NCBI GenBank assembly: GCA_913055565.1
Contig: CAJXKP010000006.1
Location: 35,406 to 99,405 of the forward strand
Origin: an uncultured Ectothiorhodospiraceae bacterium
GTDB taxonomy: Bacteria > Pseudomonadota > Gammaproteobacteria > Nitrococcales > Nitrococcaceae
DNA length: 64,000 bases
Reading direction: 5' to 3'
Below are positions 1-11,876 of this stretch, piece after piece; positions within the stretch are counted from its first letter, which is position 1, and each line of letters opens with the position of its first letter. The notes under the pieces are model-generated. The model was not told the DNA's origin. It was given only the letters and a program-made list of their open reading frames with translations, and ran no database searches. A program made the position numbers and the translations under genes.

Positions 1-498
1 GCGGAGCCAACCTACGGTAGCACCCCCACCGAGACGCCAGCGGCCGGCGTCGGCCGTCAGACCGGTTCGGCCGTAGGCGTCAAACCACTCGAAGTCGATG
101 TCGTCATCGTCAGCGCGATGGTAGGTCCAGACGGCGCGGACATGGACCCCAAGATTATCGGTTAGCGACCAGTGGCTTCGTGCCAGTAACCCCAGGGAGT
201 GACCCGTAAAGGAACGCCCGCCCGTGACGGCATCGTTGCCCTGGCTTAGACGGCCGACACCAGCGGCTAATCCCACCTCGATACCGGGGATCTCGCGACT
301 CCAGAGTTCGATATCGGCCTGCGTATACCGCGTCTCCGAGGGGCGCCCCGTGTCCTTTGCTCGCCAGTCCGCGACATCATGCGATAACGCCAGGCTGACG
401 GAGGCAACATCATCGGTACTGCTATCGCGCGCGCTCACGAGCGCGGCAACAGCTAAGAGCATCGTTAGCAGCGCAATCCACGGTGTTTGGCTCGCCAT
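1..498 (-). CDS. Partial outer-membrane-type protein of unknown function
   Basis: This reading frame starts with ATG at 498-496 on the minus strand and stays open to the window edge, giving the first 166 residues of a protein whose C-terminus lies outside. The N-terminus looks like a Sec signal peptide: a hydrophobic stretch at about residues 6-23 ending in VSA, followed by acidic sequence. The mature part alternates polar and hydrophobic residues and is rich in Gly, Trp and Tyr, for example VRAVWTYHR and GRWRLGGGATVGWL. That pattern suits strands of an outer-membrane beta-barrel. I do not recognise the family. It lies 83 bp downstream of ntrC on the same strand and could be co-transcribed with it. 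The barrel assignment is inference from composition. Confidence 0.6.
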   Translation of the reverse strand, partial: MASQTPWIALLTMLLAVAALVSARDSSTDDVASVSLALSHDVADWRAKDTGRPSETRYTQADIELWSREIPGIEVGLAAGVGRLSQGNDAVTGGRSFTGHSLGLLARSHWSLTDNLGVHVRAVWTYHRADDDDIDFEWFDAYGRTGLTADAGRWRLGGGATVGWLR

Positions 499-581
499 CG
501 GCCCGTCCCGGCTCCGTCATCCCGTGTCGGGATACCTTAGCCCGCCATTGTGGCCCGGTGTGGCGCGGCGCGCTATCGGGC

Positions 582-1982
582 TCAGACGGCCAGATCCAGT
601 TCCTTGATCTTTCGGGTAAGGGTATTGCGGCCCCAGCCCAGCAGGCGCGCCGCATCTTGGCGGCGACCGCCCGTCCGGCGCAGGGCGGCCTCGATGAGAA
701 TCCGTTCCATACGTTCCTGGGCCTCACCCAGCGCCCCGGGCGTTTGGTCGGTCATCTGCTGCTCGGCCCAACGCGCCAGGGCCGTTTCCCAGTCGTCGCT
801 CGTCTCAGACGGTGCCGGAGCGCTCGAGAGCTCGGGAGGTAGATCCTCCCGCTGGACCTCCTGGCTACTCGCCATGACGGTGAGCCAGCGGCAGGTGTTT
901 TCGAGTTCACGGACATTACCCGGCCAGCTCAGCTGTTGGAAATAGCGCTCCACTGCCGGCGTAAGCCGCTTAGGCTCGACGTTCAGCTCCTTGGCGGCGC
1001 GGCGTAGGAAGTGATCGGCGAGGTCGGGGATGTCCTCGGTGCGCTCACGCATGGCGGGCACATGGATCCGGATGACGTTAAGGCGATGGAAGAGGTCTTC
1101 GCGAAAGCGACCCTCGGCGACGAGCTGCTCCAGATTCTGGTGCGTCGCAGCGATAATACGCACATCGGTGTAGAGCGGGGTGTGGGAACCGATGCGGTAG
1201 AACTCGCCATCGGCGAGCACACGCAAGAGGCGGGTTTGGAGCTCGGCGGGCATGTCCCCGATCTCGTCCAGGAACAGCGTGCCGCCGTTAGCCTGCTCGA
1301 AGACGCCGCGCCGGAGCTGATGGGCGCCCGTGAACGCACCCTTCTCATGACCGAACAGTTCCGACTCCATGAGATCCTGCGGGATGGCCGCCATGTTGAG
1401 GGCGACGAACGGGTAGTCGTGGCGTGGACTGTGCCGATGCAGCGCCCGGGCGACCAGCTCTTTGCCGGTGCCGGACTCGCCGTTGATCAAGACCGTGATA
1501 TGGGAGCGCGAGAGGCGGCCGATGGCCCGAAAGACCTCCTGCATCGCGGGCGCCTCGCCGATGATCTCGGGCGCGGCGTCATCGGCGACAGTATCGGCAT
1601 CGGCGTCGCTCGCGTTATGGGCGAGGGCGCGCCGGACCAGCGCGACCGCCTCCTCAACGTCGAAGGGCTTGGGCAGGTATTCGAAGGCACCGCCCTCGTA
1701 GGACGAAACGGCGGCGTCCAGATCGGAGTGGGCGGTAATCACGATGACCGGCAGGTGGGGATGGCGCTGTTGTACCGCGTCCAACAGATCGAGACCGTTC
1801 ATGTTAGGCATGCGTATGTCCGTAATCAGGACATCCGGGCGCTGGCGGTCGAGGGCGCCCAGGGCCTCCTCGCCGGTCTCATAGGGCACGGCCGTCATGC
1901 CGTCGCGCTCCAGGGTCTTCTTCAGGACCCAGCGCATCGAGCGGTCGTCGTCAACGATCCAGATGCGTGAACTCTCAGCCAT
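582..1982 (-). CDS. ntrC: Nitrogen regulation response regulator NtrC (GlnG)
   Basis: This is the sigma-54-dependent activator of nitrogen-limitation genes, 466 residues, close to the usual 465-480. The N-terminal receiver domain carries the acidic pair at residues 11-12 and the phosphoacceptor Asp55 in [10 protein letters not shown]. The AAA+ domain has Walker A GESGTGKE at 168-175 and the GAFTGA loop at 215-220 that contacts sigma-54, with FLDEIGDMP as Walker B. A Fis-type helix-turn-helix ends the protein. It overlaps ntrB by 8 bp, so translation is probably coupled. Candidate NtrC boxes in this window lie upstream of ntrB and glnA. All key residues are present. Confidence 0.97.
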   Translation of the reverse strand: MAESSRIWIVDDDRSMRWVLKKTLERDGMTAVPYETGEEALGALDRQRPDVLITDIRMPNMNGLDLLDAVQQRHPHLPVIVITAHSDLDAAVSSYEGGAFEYLPKPFDVEEAVALVRRALAHNASDADADTVADDAAPEIIGEAPAMQEVFRAIGRLSRSHITVLINGESGTGKELVARALHRHSPRHDYPFVALNMAAIPQDLMESELFGHEKGAFTGAHQLRRGVFEQANGGTLFLDEIGDMPAELQTRLLRVLADGEFYRIGSHTPLYTDVRIIAATHQNLEQLVAEGRFREDLFHRLNVIRIHVPAMRERTEDIPDLADHFLRRAAKELNVEPKRLTPAVERYFQQLSWPGNVRELENTCRWLTVMASSQEVQREDLPPELSSAPAPSETSDDWETALARWAEQQMTDQTPGALGEAQERMERILIEAALRRTGGRRQDAARLLGWGRNTLTRKIKELDLAV

Positions 1983-3033
1983 CGGTCGCCTCCATAGGCA
2001 GCCAAACCGTGAACACGGTGTGGCCTGGCTCGCTGCTACATTCGATGAGCCCGCCGTGCTGATTGACCAGCATTTGGGCGATGGGTAGACCGATACCCGT
2101 GCCCTCGGCGCGGCTCGTGATCATGGGATAGAAGATACGATCGAGGCTCTCAGGCGGAATGCCGGGGCCATTGTCGATGACATTAATGCACGCCACCAGG
2201 CTGTGCTGGGTGTTACCGATCGTGAAACGGCGCTGCGTGCGCGTCTGGAGGGTGATGCAGCCGGCCTCGCCCACCGCCTCCATCGCGTTGCGGGTCAGAT
2301 TGAGTAGCGCCTGGATCAGCTGATCGCTAGCAGCCGGTATGGATGGGATGCTGGGATCGTAGTCCCGTCGGATGGCCAGGCCCGTCGGGGCCTCGACCTC
2401 GATGAGCTGGCGCACGCGCTCCAGGACACGATGGATGTTGGTGGGCTCCATGGTTGGTCGGCCGTCGGGGCCGAGCATGCTATTGACCAGGGCGCGAAGG
2501 CGATCGGCCTCGCCGATGATGATGCCGGTGTATTCGCGTTGATCCGGGTTCGGGAGCTCCGCCTGCAGCAGCTGCGCGGCCCCGCGTAAACCGCCCAGGG
2601 GATTCTTGATCTCGTGGGCGAGGCCACTGATCAGCTCCTGGATGGCGTGGTTCTGCGCGATCAGATGATTCTCGCGCGAGATCCGCAGGTGGCGATCCAG
2701 CTGCTCAAGCTCCATGAGCATATCGCCGTTGGCGAGCGGCGTCAGGGTGCAGTCCACCGTTACTGACTGCGAGCCCGCGAGCTCGAGGCGATGCTCGCGC
2801 TCGGTGTAGCTGGCGTCACGCTCGCGCGCGAGACGCACGGCGTAGTCCAGCGCTGCCAGCGAGGGCACGAGGCGCTGGAGTGGTGTACCCAAGGCCTGAC
2901 GCGCACTGACCTGGAGCAAACTCTCAGCCGCCGGGTTCATGTAGCCCACGGAGGTATCCGGCGCGAGCCGCAGCACGGCCGTGGCCAGATGCTCGAGCAT
3001 TTCGTGGTACTGGGCCTGGATCGTCACACTCAT
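1975..3033 (-). CDS. ntrB: Nitrogen regulation sensor histidine kinase NtrB (GlnL)
   Basis: This is the cytoplasmic kinase/phosphatase that controls NtrC and normally responds to PII protein. It has 352 residues: a PAS-like sensor region at about 10-115, a HisKA domain with the phosphorylated His140 in GLAHEIKNPLGGLRG, and a HATPase domain with the N box NLTRNAMEA, DNGPGIP and the glycine-rich TGIGLPIA. There are no membrane segments, as expected. The ATG at 3033 is chosen because it gives an N-terminus like that of enterobacterial NtrB and is preceded by GAGG. A sigma-54-type promoter lies almost directly upstream, so the leader would be very short. The gene overlaps ntrC by 8 bp. Confidence 0.96.
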   Translation of the reverse strand: MSVTIQAQYHEMLEHLATAVLRLAPDTSVGYMNPAAESLLQVSARQALGTPLQRLVPSLAALDYAVRLARERDASYTEREHRLELAGSQSVTVDCTLTPLANGDMLMELEQLDRHLRISRENHLIAQNHAIQELISGLAHEIKNPLGGLRGAAQLLQAELPNPDQREYTGIIIGEADRLRALVNSMLGPDGRPTMEPTNIHRVLERVRQLIEVEAPTGLAIRRDYDPSIPSIPAASDQLIQALLNLTRNAMEAVGEAGCITLQTRTQRRFTIGNTQHSLVACINVIDNGPGIPPESLDRIFYPMITSRAEGTGIGLPIAQMLVNQHGGLIECSSEPGHTVFTVWLPMEATDG

Positions 3034-3048
3034 GGCAACCTCGGGAAC

Positions 3049-3064
3049 TGCAAAAACCGCGCCA
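3049..3064 (-). promoter_or_regulatory. Candidate sigma-54 promoter of ntrBC
   Basis: On the minus strand the sequence reads TGGCGC-GGTTT-TTGCA. It matches the TGGCAC-N5-TTGCW consensus with one substitution and has the required 10 bp between GG and GC. Initiation would fall about 5-10 nt before the ntrB ATG, which is unusually tight, so either the leader is minimal or the site is fortuitous. An NtrC palindrome lies about 120 bp further upstream. Confidence 0.6.
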
Positions 3065-3181
3065 AAGGCGACTAGAGGTTATGCCTCGGTGGACACGCCC
3101 CGTGACGGTGCGTTTGCGGGGAGGGCGCGGCACTAGGATGCGCGATGTCTGGTGGCGTGATTGCCCCGCTGCTCGTCAATG

Positions 3182-3198
3182 TGCACCAGAGTGGTGCT
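3182..3198. promoter_or_regulatory. NtrC binding site between glnA and ntrB
   Basis: TGCACCAGAGTGGTGCT matches the NtrC palindrome TGCACC-N5-GGTGCA with one mismatch in the last base. It sits at enhancer distance from the candidate ntrB sigma-54 element. This is the usual place for NtrC control of ntrBC independently of glnA. Confidence 0.75.
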
Positions 3199-3240
3199 TT
3201 GTGTAACCGGCGGGGATACGGGGAGAGCGTTTGATTGAGG

Positions 3241-3266
3241 CGGGCCGGTCCGAACGGACCGGCCCG
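3241..3266 (-). terminator. Hairpin downstream of glnA
   Basis: An 11-bp perfect GC-rich stem (arms 3241-3251 and 3256-3266) with a 4-nt loop lies 10 bp after the glnA stop codon. There is no strong T-run after it on the minus strand, so it may act as a partial terminator or an mRNA 3'-end stabiliser between glnA and ntrBC. Confidence 0.6.
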
Positions 3267-3276
3267 AATCCGTGCC

Positions 3277-4692
3277 TCAGACGCTGTAATACATGTCGAA
3301 CTCGACCGGATGGGTCGTCATGCGCAGCTGCTGGACCTCTTCACGCTTGAGCTCCAGGTAGCCATCGATCGAATCGTCGGTGAACACGCCGCCGGCCTTG
3401 AGGAACTCACGGTCATTGTCGAGGGCATCCAGGGCCTCCTCGAGCGAGAACGCCACCTTCGGGATGCTCGCCTCCTCCTCGGCAGGCAGATCGTAGAGAT
3501 CCTTGTCCATGGCGTCGCCCGGATGGATCTTGTTCTGGATGCCGTCCAGGCCGGCCATGAGCATGGCCGAAAAGGCGAGGTAGGGGTTGGCCGTGGAGTC
3601 CGGGAAACGAACCTCGATACGACGCGCCTTGGGACTGGAGACCCACGGAATGCGCACCGCCGCGGAGCGGTTGCGAGCGGAGTACGCCAGCAGGACGGGC
3701 GCCTCGAAGCCCGGCACCAAGCGCTTGTAGCTGTTGGTCGAGGCGTTGACGAAGGCGTTAATCGCCTTGGCGTGCTTAATGATGCCGCCGATATAGTATA
3801 GGCCGGTCTCAGAGAGGCCGCCGTACTGGTCGCCCGCGAACAGCGCATCGCCCGTACGAGCGATGGACTGGTGGACGTGCATACCGCTGCCGTTATCGCC
3901 AACCAGCGGCTTCGGCATGAAGGTCGCGCTCTTGCCGAAGGCGGCCGCCACGTTGTGCACAACGTACTTCAGCGTCTGCAGCTCGTCGGCCTTCTTGACC
4001 AGCGTGTTGTAGGAAGTACCGATCTCGCCCTGACCGGCGGTGGCAACCTCATGGTGGTGCACTTCGGTGGTCATGCCGAGCTCGGTGAGGGTCTCAAGCA
4101 TCGCCGAGCGGATGTCGTGCATGCTATCGACCGGCGGTACGGGGAAGTAGCCGCCCTTCACCTTCGGCCGATGGCCCATGTTGCCGTCGTTGTAGACGCG
4201 CTCAGAGTTCCACTCGGCCTCTTCAGAGTCGATCTTATAGAAGTTGCCGGCCATGCTGACGCCCCAGCGGACGTCATCGAAGATGAAGAACTCGGGCTCT
4301 GGACCGAACAGGGCCTTATCACCGACGCCCGTGGACTGCAGATAGGCCTCGGCACGACGGGCGATGGAGCGCGGATCACGCCCATAACCCTGCATCGTGG
4401 AAGGCTCGATGATGTCGCAGGTGATATTGACGGTCGGATCGTCGAAGAACGGGTCAATAACGGCCGTCGCCGGATCCGGGATCAACAGCATGTCGGAGTC
4501 ATTGATGTCCTTCCAGCCATCGATGGAGGAGCCGTCGAAGGCCTTGCCGTCCTCGAAGGCCTCCTCATCAAGGCTGTGTGCGGGCAGCGTGACGTGCATC
4601 TGCTTGCCACGCGGATCCGTGAACCGTAGATCCACGAATCGAATGTCGTTATCCGTAATCATCTTGAGTACGTCTTGGGCTGTCTCAGCCAT
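3277..4692 (-). CDS. glnA: Type I glutamine synthetase GlnA
   Basis: Glutamine synthetase condenses ammonia and glutamate using ATP and is the main entry of ammonium under nitrogen limitation. The 471-residue length fits the GSI-beta class. Visible motifs include the N-terminal beta-grasp ([10 protein letters not shown]), the glutamate/metal segment [11 protein letters not shown], the ATP-binding [16 protein letters not shown], and NRSAAVRIP. The tyrosine in LYDLPAEEE corresponds to the adenylylated Tyr397 of E. coli, so GlnE control is likely. The open frame extends further upstream, but the ATG at 4692 follows GGGAGG and matches family N-termini. A sigma-54 promoter and two NtrC boxes lie upstream; glyQ is divergent. 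Confidence 0.98.
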   Translation of the reverse strand: MAETAQDVLKMITDNDIRFVDLRFTDPRGKQMHVTLPAHSLDEEAFEDGKAFDGSSIDGWKDINDSDMLLIPDPATAVIDPFFDDPTVNITCDIIEPSTMQGYGRDPRSIARRAEAYLQSTGVGDKALFGPEPEFFIFDDVRWGVSMAGNFYKIDSEEAEWNSERVYNDGNMGHRPKVKGGYFPVPPVDSMHDIRSAMLETLTELGMTTEVHHHEVATAGQGEIGTSYNTLVKKADELQTLKYVVHNVAAAFGKSATFMPKPLVGDNGSGMHVHQSIARTGDALFAGDQYGGLSETGLYYIGGIIKHAKAINAFVNASTNSYKRLVPGFEAPVLLAYSARNRSAAVRIPWVSSPKARRIEVRFPDSTANPYLAFSAMLMAGLDGIQNKIHPGDAMDKDLYDLPAEEEASIPKVAFSLEEALDALDNDREFLKAGGVFTDDSIDGYLELKREEVQQLRMTTHPVEFDMYYSV

Positions 4693-4738
4693 CCTGACCT
4701 CCCTCAGAGTGTGGGGTGCAATTGCGCGCCCAAACGCA

Positions 4739-4754
4739 AGCAAGAACAATGCCA
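4739..4754 (-). promoter_or_regulatory. Sigma-54 promoter of glnA
   Basis: The minus strand reads TGGCAT-TGTTC-TTGCT, one mismatch from TGGCAC-N5-TTGCW, with GG-N10-GC spacing. The start of transcription would be near 4728, leaving a leader of about 36 nt before the glnA ATG with its GGGAGG ribosome site. Two NtrC palindromes lie 65-110 bp upstream. Confidence 0.8.
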
Positions 4755-4817
4755 CCATACCTTGGGCCGGCAGAGTGGGGACTTGGTGCACGAGTGCGCA
4801 ATTAGCGGGCTTACGAG

Positions 4818-4834
4818 TGCACCGGGTAGGTGCA
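4818..4834. promoter_or_regulatory. NtrC box 1 upstream of glnA
   Basis: TGCACCGGGTAGGTGCA is a perfect match to the palindrome TGCACC-N5-GGTGCA. It lies about 65 bp upstream of the -24 element of the glnA promoter. Confidence 0.85.
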
Positions 4835-4847
4835 ATTTCAGCTGCTA

Positions 4848-4864
4848 CGCACCGAGGCGGTGCC
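4848..4864. promoter_or_regulatory. NtrC box 2 upstream of glnA
   Basis: CGCACCGAGGCGGTGCC keeps the GCACC-N5-GGTGC core, with mismatches only in the outermost bases. Its centre is 30 bp from box 1, about three helical turns, which suits cooperative binding of two NtrC dimers as an enhancer. A weaker half-site (TTGGTGCA) lies near 4783. Confidence 0.65.
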
Positions 4865-5013
4865 AAGTAGCGGTCTGGGATGATAGCAGCGCGGACCACG
4901 AGCAGCCAGCAAGCGCGGTGCTCGGTCTGGGCCGTCCTCCACGCGAAGCGTACAATCACGAGGCTTGCCGGGGGACGTTAGACTCAGTCGCCGAGATTAT
5001 AGGCAGTATCGAT

Positions 5014-5913
5014 ATGACCTTTCAGGAACTTATCCTGGCACTACAACGCTACTGGACCGAGCAGGGATGCGTCGTGCTGCAACCACTGGACATGGAGGTG
5101 GGTGCCGGGACATTCCATCCCGCAACCTTCTTGCGCTCCATTGGTCCTGAGCCCTGGCATGCCGCCTACGTGCAGCCATCGCGACGGCCCACCGATGGCC
5201 GTTACGGCGAGAATCCCAACCGGGTACAGCAGCACTATCAGTTCCAGGTAGTGCTCAAGCCCTCACCGCTGGCGATTCAGGAGCTGTATCTCGGCTCCCT
5301 GGAGGCGCTTGGGCTTGATCCAACGGTGCATGACATCCGGTTCGTCGAGGACAACTGGGAATCGCCAACGCTGGGCGCCTGGGGGCTAGGCTGGGAGGTC
5401 TGGCTCAACGGCATGGAGATCACACAGTTTACCTATTTCCAGCAGGTTGGCGGCATCGACTGCCAGCCCATTACCGGGGAACTTACCTACGGGCTGGAAC
5501 GCATTGCGATGTATCTGCAGGAGGTTGATAGCGTCTTCGATCTGGTCTGGGCGCAAGGGCCGCACGGTCGCGTCACCTACGGCGATGTCTGCCAGCAGAA
5601 TGAGCGCGAGATGTCGATCTATAACTTCGAGGAGGCGGATACGCACAGCCTCTTCGATTGGTTCACGACCTGTGAACGGGAGTGTCATCGCCTCATCGAT
5701 CGCGACCTCGCGCTACCGGCGTATGAGATGGCGATGAAGGCGTCACACACCTTTAATCTGTTGGATGCGCGCCACGCCATCTCCGTAACAGAGCGCCAGG
5801 GCTATATCCTCCGCGTGCGCGAGTTATCGCGGCGGGTTGCCGCGACCTATTACGCCAGTCGCGAAGCGCTGGGCTTTCCTATGGGTGATTTCAGCAGAGG
5901 GCGAACGGCATGA
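5014..5913 (+). CDS. glyQ: Glycyl-tRNA synthetase alpha subunit GlyQ
   Basis: This is the catalytic alpha chain of the bacterial alpha2beta2 glycyl-tRNA synthetase, 299 residues, the normal size. Class II synthetase sequence is evident from the start ([14 protein letters not shown]), with [14 protein letters not shown] and the conserved [20 protein letters not shown] segment. The open frame runs further upstream, but the ATG at 5014 matches the family start. It overlaps glyS by 4 bp (ATGA), as expected for subunits made in equal amounts. It begins an apparent glyQ-glyS-gmhB-plsC operon and diverges from glnA across about 320 bp that also hold the glnA enhancer. Confidence 0.98.
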   Translation: MTFQELILALQRYWTEQGCVVLQPLDMEVGAGTFHPATFLRSIGPEPWHAAYVQPSRRPTDGRYGENPNRVQQHYQFQVVLKPSPLAIQELYLGSLEALGLDPTVHDIRFVEDNWESPTLGAWGLGWEVWLNGMEITQFTYFQQVGGIDCQPITGELTYGLERIAMYLQEVDSVFDLVWAQGPHGRVTYGDVCQQNEREMSIYNFEEADTHSLFDWFTTCERECHRLIDRDLALPAYEMAMKASHTFNLLDARHAISVTERQGYILRVRELSRRVAATYYASREALGFPMGDFSRGRTA

Positions 5914-7985
5914 GCGCGGATCTGCTCATTGAGCTCGGTACCGAGGAGCTGCCACCCAGTGCACTCACAGGGCTGGTGGAGAGCTTACCCGCGGCGGTAG
6001 CTCGCGAACTCGACGATCTGGGTCTCCCACACGGGCCGATCGAGGGCTTTGCGTCAGCACGCCATCTCGCGGTTCGCATCGAGGCACTGGCAGCACGACA
6101 ACCGGATCAGGCCATCGAGCGCAAGGGGCCGGCGGTTACAGCGGCATTTGACGAGGACGGCGAACCCACCAAGGCGGCGCTCGGATTCGCGCACTCCTGC
6201 GGCGTCGCCGTCGAGGAGCTGGGTCGGCTCGAAACAGCCAAAGGCGAATGGCTCGCCTACCGGACAACGCAGCCGGGCGAGGCCACCGAGGCACTCCTGC
6301 CGGGCGTGAGCGAGCGTAGTATCGACAACCTCCCACTACCGAAGCGCATGCGGTGGGGCACCGGAGACGCAGGCGCCTTTGTACGCCCGGTCCATTGGCT
6401 CGTAGTCCTCTACGGGCGGGCTGTTGTGCCGTGCAGCCTATTCGGGGTAACGGCGGGGCGGACGACCCGCGGGCATCGCTCGCATCACCCGGGATTGATC
6501 GAACTTAGTGACCCCAGCGCCTACGTGACGGCGCTACGTGACGGCTATGTATTGGTGGACTGGCAACAGCGCCGCCAGAGTATCCGCGATCAAGTCACGG
6601 CCTCTGGCGCGGAGGCTGGCGGTGAGGTCGAGATCGACGACAAACTGCTGGATGAGGTCACGGCGCTCGTCGAGTGGCCGGTCGCCATGGTGGGTTCCTT
6701 CGACAGGGATTTCCTCAGGGTGCCGCCGGAGGCGCTTGTATCCAGCATGGAAGACCACCAGAAGTATTTTCCCATTCGCGATGGGGAAGGGCGATTGATG
6801 GCACGGTTTGTGGCGGTCGCCAATCTAGCTAGCCGTGACCCCGCCCAAGTGATTGCCGGCAACGAGCGCGTGATTCGCCCGCGACTCGCGGACGCTGCCT
6901 TCTTTTGGGATCAGGATCGGCGCACGCGTCTCGTCGAACGCGTACCGGCATTGCATGATGTGGTCTTCCAGGAGACGCTCGGCACGCTCTACGATAAAAG
7001 CTCTCGGGTCGCGCGGCTGGCGCAGAGCCTAGCGCACGAACTGGGTATTGATAGCGACGCCGCAGCGCGGGCGGGGTGGTTAAGCAAGGCCGATCTACTT
7101 ACCCAAATGGTCGATGAATTCCCGGAACTTCAGGGCATTATGGGTGAGTATTATGCGCTGGAGGATGGCGAGGGCCCCCTGGTCGCCCAGGCGCTTCGAG
7201 AGGTCTATCAGCCCCGGTTCGGCGGCGACTCCATAGCCACTAGCGGATGCGGGGCGATGGTAGCAATGGCTGAGCGCCTCGATACGCTAGTGGGGCTGTT
7301 CGGGATAGGCCAACCACCGACCGGATCCAAGGATCCCTTTGCCCTACGACGCGCGGGTCTGGGCGCACTGCGTATCGCCATCGAAGGCGGCTGGCCGCTG
7401 GATCTTCGACGAGCCCTGGAGCAGGCCGCGGCAGCCCTTAAGGAGCAGGGGGTTCCGCTAGCGTCCAATACTGTACGCCAGGTCGAGGATTTCCTCATGG
7501 AACGCCTACGCGCCTACTATCGCGAACAGGGACTGAGCCCCGATAGCTTCGACGCCGTTCTGGGGCAGGATCCAACCCAGCCGAAGGACTTCGATCGGCG
7601 GTTGCGGGCGGTCGAGGCATTTCGCAGCCGCCCCGAGGCGTTGGCCCTGGCGGAAGCCGATAAGCGCATCCGCAATATCCGGCGCAAATCCGAGGCGGCC
7701 GACGTCGGGGACGTGTCCGAGGCTGATCTGAGCGAGGAAGCCGAGATCGTGCTCTGGCAAGCCGTGCAGGCGGCGGAGTCAAAGGTCGGGCCGGCCATCG
7801 CCGATGGGGATTATGGCGATGCACTCAACACGCTCGCGGGGCTGCGTGATGCCGTCGATCGATTCTTCCAGGAAGTCATGGTTATGACCGAGGAGGCAGC
7901 CCAGCGGCACAACCGCCTGGCGCTGCTAAGCCACTTGGCGGGCCTATTCCACCAGGTGGCCGATCTCGCCGAGCTCCAGGGCTGA
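5910..7985 (+). CDS. glyS: Glycyl-tRNA synthetase beta subunit GlyS
   Basis: The 691-residue beta chain partners GlyQ and provides tRNA recognition. The N-terminus [17 protein letters not shown] is the family signature, and [23 protein letters not shown] and [11 protein letters not shown] follow in the expected order. The C-terminal part has the anticodon-binding-like helical region. It is translationally coupled to glyQ, and gmhB begins 15 bp after its stop. Confidence 0.97.
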   Translation: MSADLLIELGTEELPPSALTGLVESLPAAVARELDDLGLPHGPIEGFASARHLAVRIEALAARQPDQAIERKGPAVTAAFDEDGEPTKAALGFAHSCGVAVEELGRLETAKGEWLAYRTTQPGEATEALLPGVSERSIDNLPLPKRMRWGTGDAGAFVRPVHWLVVLYGRAVVPCSLFGVTAGRTTRGHRSHHPGLIELSDPSAYVTALRDGYVLVDWQQRRQSIRDQVTASGAEAGGEVEIDDKLLDEVTALVEWPVAMVGSFDRDFLRVPPEALVSSMEDHQKYFPIRDGEGRLMARFVAVANLASRDPAQVIAGNERVIRPRLADAAFFWDQDRRTRLVERVPALHDVVFQETLGTLYDKSSRVARLAQSLAHELGIDSDAAARAGWLSKADLLTQMVDEFPELQGIMGEYYALEDGEGPLVAQALREVYQPRFGGDSIATSGCGAMVAMAERLDTLVGLFGIGQPPTGSKDPFALRRAGLGALRIAIEGGWPLDLRRALEQAAAALKEQGVPLASNTVRQVEDFLMERLRAYYREQGLSPDSFDAVLGQDPTQPKDFDRRLRAVEAFRSRPEALALAEADKRIRNIRRKSEAADVGDVSEADLSEEAEIVLWQAVQAAESKVGPAIADGDYGDALNTLAGLRDAVDRFFQEVMVMTEEAAQRHNRLALLSHLAGLFHQVADLAELQG

Positions 7986-8000
7986 GGGACGGTTCGGCCC

Positions 8001-8558
8001 ATGCGGCTGGTCCTACTCGATCGCGACGGCGTTATCAATCGGGATTCGGCTAACTACATCCGCCAGCTGGATGACTGGCAACCGATTCCAGGTAGCCTGG
8101 ACGCGATCGCGCGCTTAAGTGCTCAGGGCTGGCCAATCGCGATCTGCACCAATCAATCGGGCGTTGCGCGGGGGCTCGTCTCACGGTCGGTTGTTGACGC
8201 GATCCATCAGCAGCTACGTACACAGGTCGCGGCGCGGGGCGGCAGAGTCGTTGACTTCTTCGTCTGCCCGCACACCGATGAGGCCGGCTGCGCGTGCCGC
8301 AAGCCCGCACCGGGACTACTGCAACAAGCGTGCGAGGCCTTCGGCATAGCGCCAGGGGAGGCGGTGTTCATCGGCGATAGTACGCGGGATTTGGAAGCCG
8401 CCGGGCGCGCCGGCGTGCGCCCGGTTCTGGTGCGTACCGGTCATGGTGCACGGGTGCTGGCAGGGGATTGTGCCCAAGGCGTCGAGAGCTTCCCGGATCT
8501 GGCGTCCGCCGCTGATGCCCTATTGCGCGCCGAGGGGGAACAACGGAGCGAGCCATGA
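8001..8558 (+). CDS. gmhB: D-glycero-beta-D-manno-heptose 1,7-bisphosphate 7-phosphatase GmhB
   Basis: This HAD-family phosphatase removes the 7-phosphate of heptose bisphosphate in the ADP-heptose pathway for lipopolysaccharide core. It has 185 residues. The nucleophile motif is LLDRDGVIN, motif II is CTNQSG, and the zinc loop is CPHTD...GCACRKPAP, with C-x-H and C-x-C ligands, typical of GmhB rather than histidinol phosphatase. Motif IV is GDSTRDLEAA. It follows glyS closely and overlaps plsC by 4 bp, an arrangement common in gammaproteobacteria. Confidence 0.94.
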   Translation: MRLVLLDRDGVINRDSANYIRQLDDWQPIPGSLDAIARLSAQGWPIAICTNQSGVARGLVSRSVVDAIHQQLRTQVAARGGRVVDFFVCPHTDEAGCACRKPAPGLLQQACEAFGIAPGEAVFIGDSTRDLEAAGRAGVRPVLVRTGHGARVLAGDCAQGVESFPDLASAADALLRAEGEQRSEP

Positions 8559-9322
8559 GGTTAGGGCGATCAATTCGGGTGGTTAGTGGGTCCTGCTTAT
8601 TCCATACCGGGCTCTTCCTATCCATCCCTGTTTGGGGCATTCCCAGTCTCGCGACAGCTGTGCTGCCGTTTCGGATGCGATACGGGTTCATTAGTAAGTG
8701 GTGCCGCTGGGTGCTCTGGTGGCTTCGCGTGTGTTGCGGTGTACGAGTCGAGGTACAGGGTCTTGAGAACGTGCCGGCCCACGGCGCGGTGGTCGCCTCA
8801 AAGCATCAAAGCGCGTGGGAGACGTTCGCGCTGGCAACCTGGTTCCACCCGCAGAGCTGGGTCGTAAAGCGGCAACTGCTTCGTCTGCCGTTCTTCGGAT
8901 GGGCCCTGAGGCTGATGCAGCCCATTGCCATTGATCGTGGCGCCGGGCGCGAGGCCGTCCAGCAGATTATTACGCAAGGGGGCGATCGCCTGCGCCGCGG
9001 GCGTTATGTGGTGGTCTTTCCCGAGGGTACGCGTGTGCCCGCCGGCCAACGAGGGCGCTATCGCATCGGAGGCGCGATCTTGGCGTGCGAGACCAGCTAC
9101 CCGATCATACCCGTCGCCCATAACGCGGGCGAGATATGGCCGCGGCGCGGATTCCTAATACACCCTGGCACGATCCGTGTACGCATCCGGCCGCCTCTAG
9201 CCAGCAACGATTGTGAGCCCGGCGCGCTCATGGGGGCCGTCGCTGATGCCATTGAGACGGTCATGCCAGCGATCTCCGATGACGGCTATAGCGGTACGCA
9301 CTACAGCCGCAAGCTCGACTAG
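8555..9322 (+). CDS. plsC: 1-acyl-sn-glycerol-3-phosphate acyltransferase (PlsC family)
   Basis: A membrane-associated acyltransferase, 255 residues, that probably acylates lysophosphatidic acid to phosphatidic acid. A hydrophobic N-terminal segment precedes motif I, which here reads SKHQSAWE. This is HX4E rather than the canonical HX4D, a variant I associate with a PlsC subgroup in several gammaproteobacteria. Motif II (FGWALRLMQPIAIDR) and motif III (FPEGTRVPAG) are present. The start overlaps the gmhB stop (ATGA). It is the last gene of the glyQ operon and converges on gyrB across a 112-bp gap in which no clear terminator was found. Confidence 0.9.
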   Translation: MRLGRSIRVVSGSCLFHTGLFLSIPVWGIPSLATAVLPFRMRYGFISKWCRWVLWWLRVCCGVRVEVQGLENVPAHGAVVASKHQSAWETFALATWFHPQSWVVKRQLLRLPFFGWALRLMQPIAIDRGAGREAVQQIITQGGDRLRRGRYVVVFPEGTRVPAGQRGRYRIGGAILACETSYPIIPVAHNAGEIWPRRGFLIHPGTIRVRIRPPLASNDCEPGALMGAVADAIETVMPAISDDGYSGTHYSRKLD

Positions 9323-9434
9323 CCTTACGCCAGGGCGGTTAAGGCCGGGCAACGGGGTGAGCCGTTATGGCGGCGACCGAAGAAGTCGGCCGCACCCCGC
9401 GTACGGTAATCACGATAGTGATAAAGGCGGCGGA

Positions 9435-11876
<2,442 letters not shown>

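Noticed and set aside
1011..1970. 319-residue plus-strand open frame opposite ntrC
   Set aside because: Coding shadow of ntrC; composition is low-complexity Gly/Arg/Val/Asp and no family is recognisable.
4693..4959. Upstream extension of the glnA frame
   Set aside because: The extension contains the sigma-54 promoter and NtrC boxes and does not match any glutamine synthetase N-terminus.
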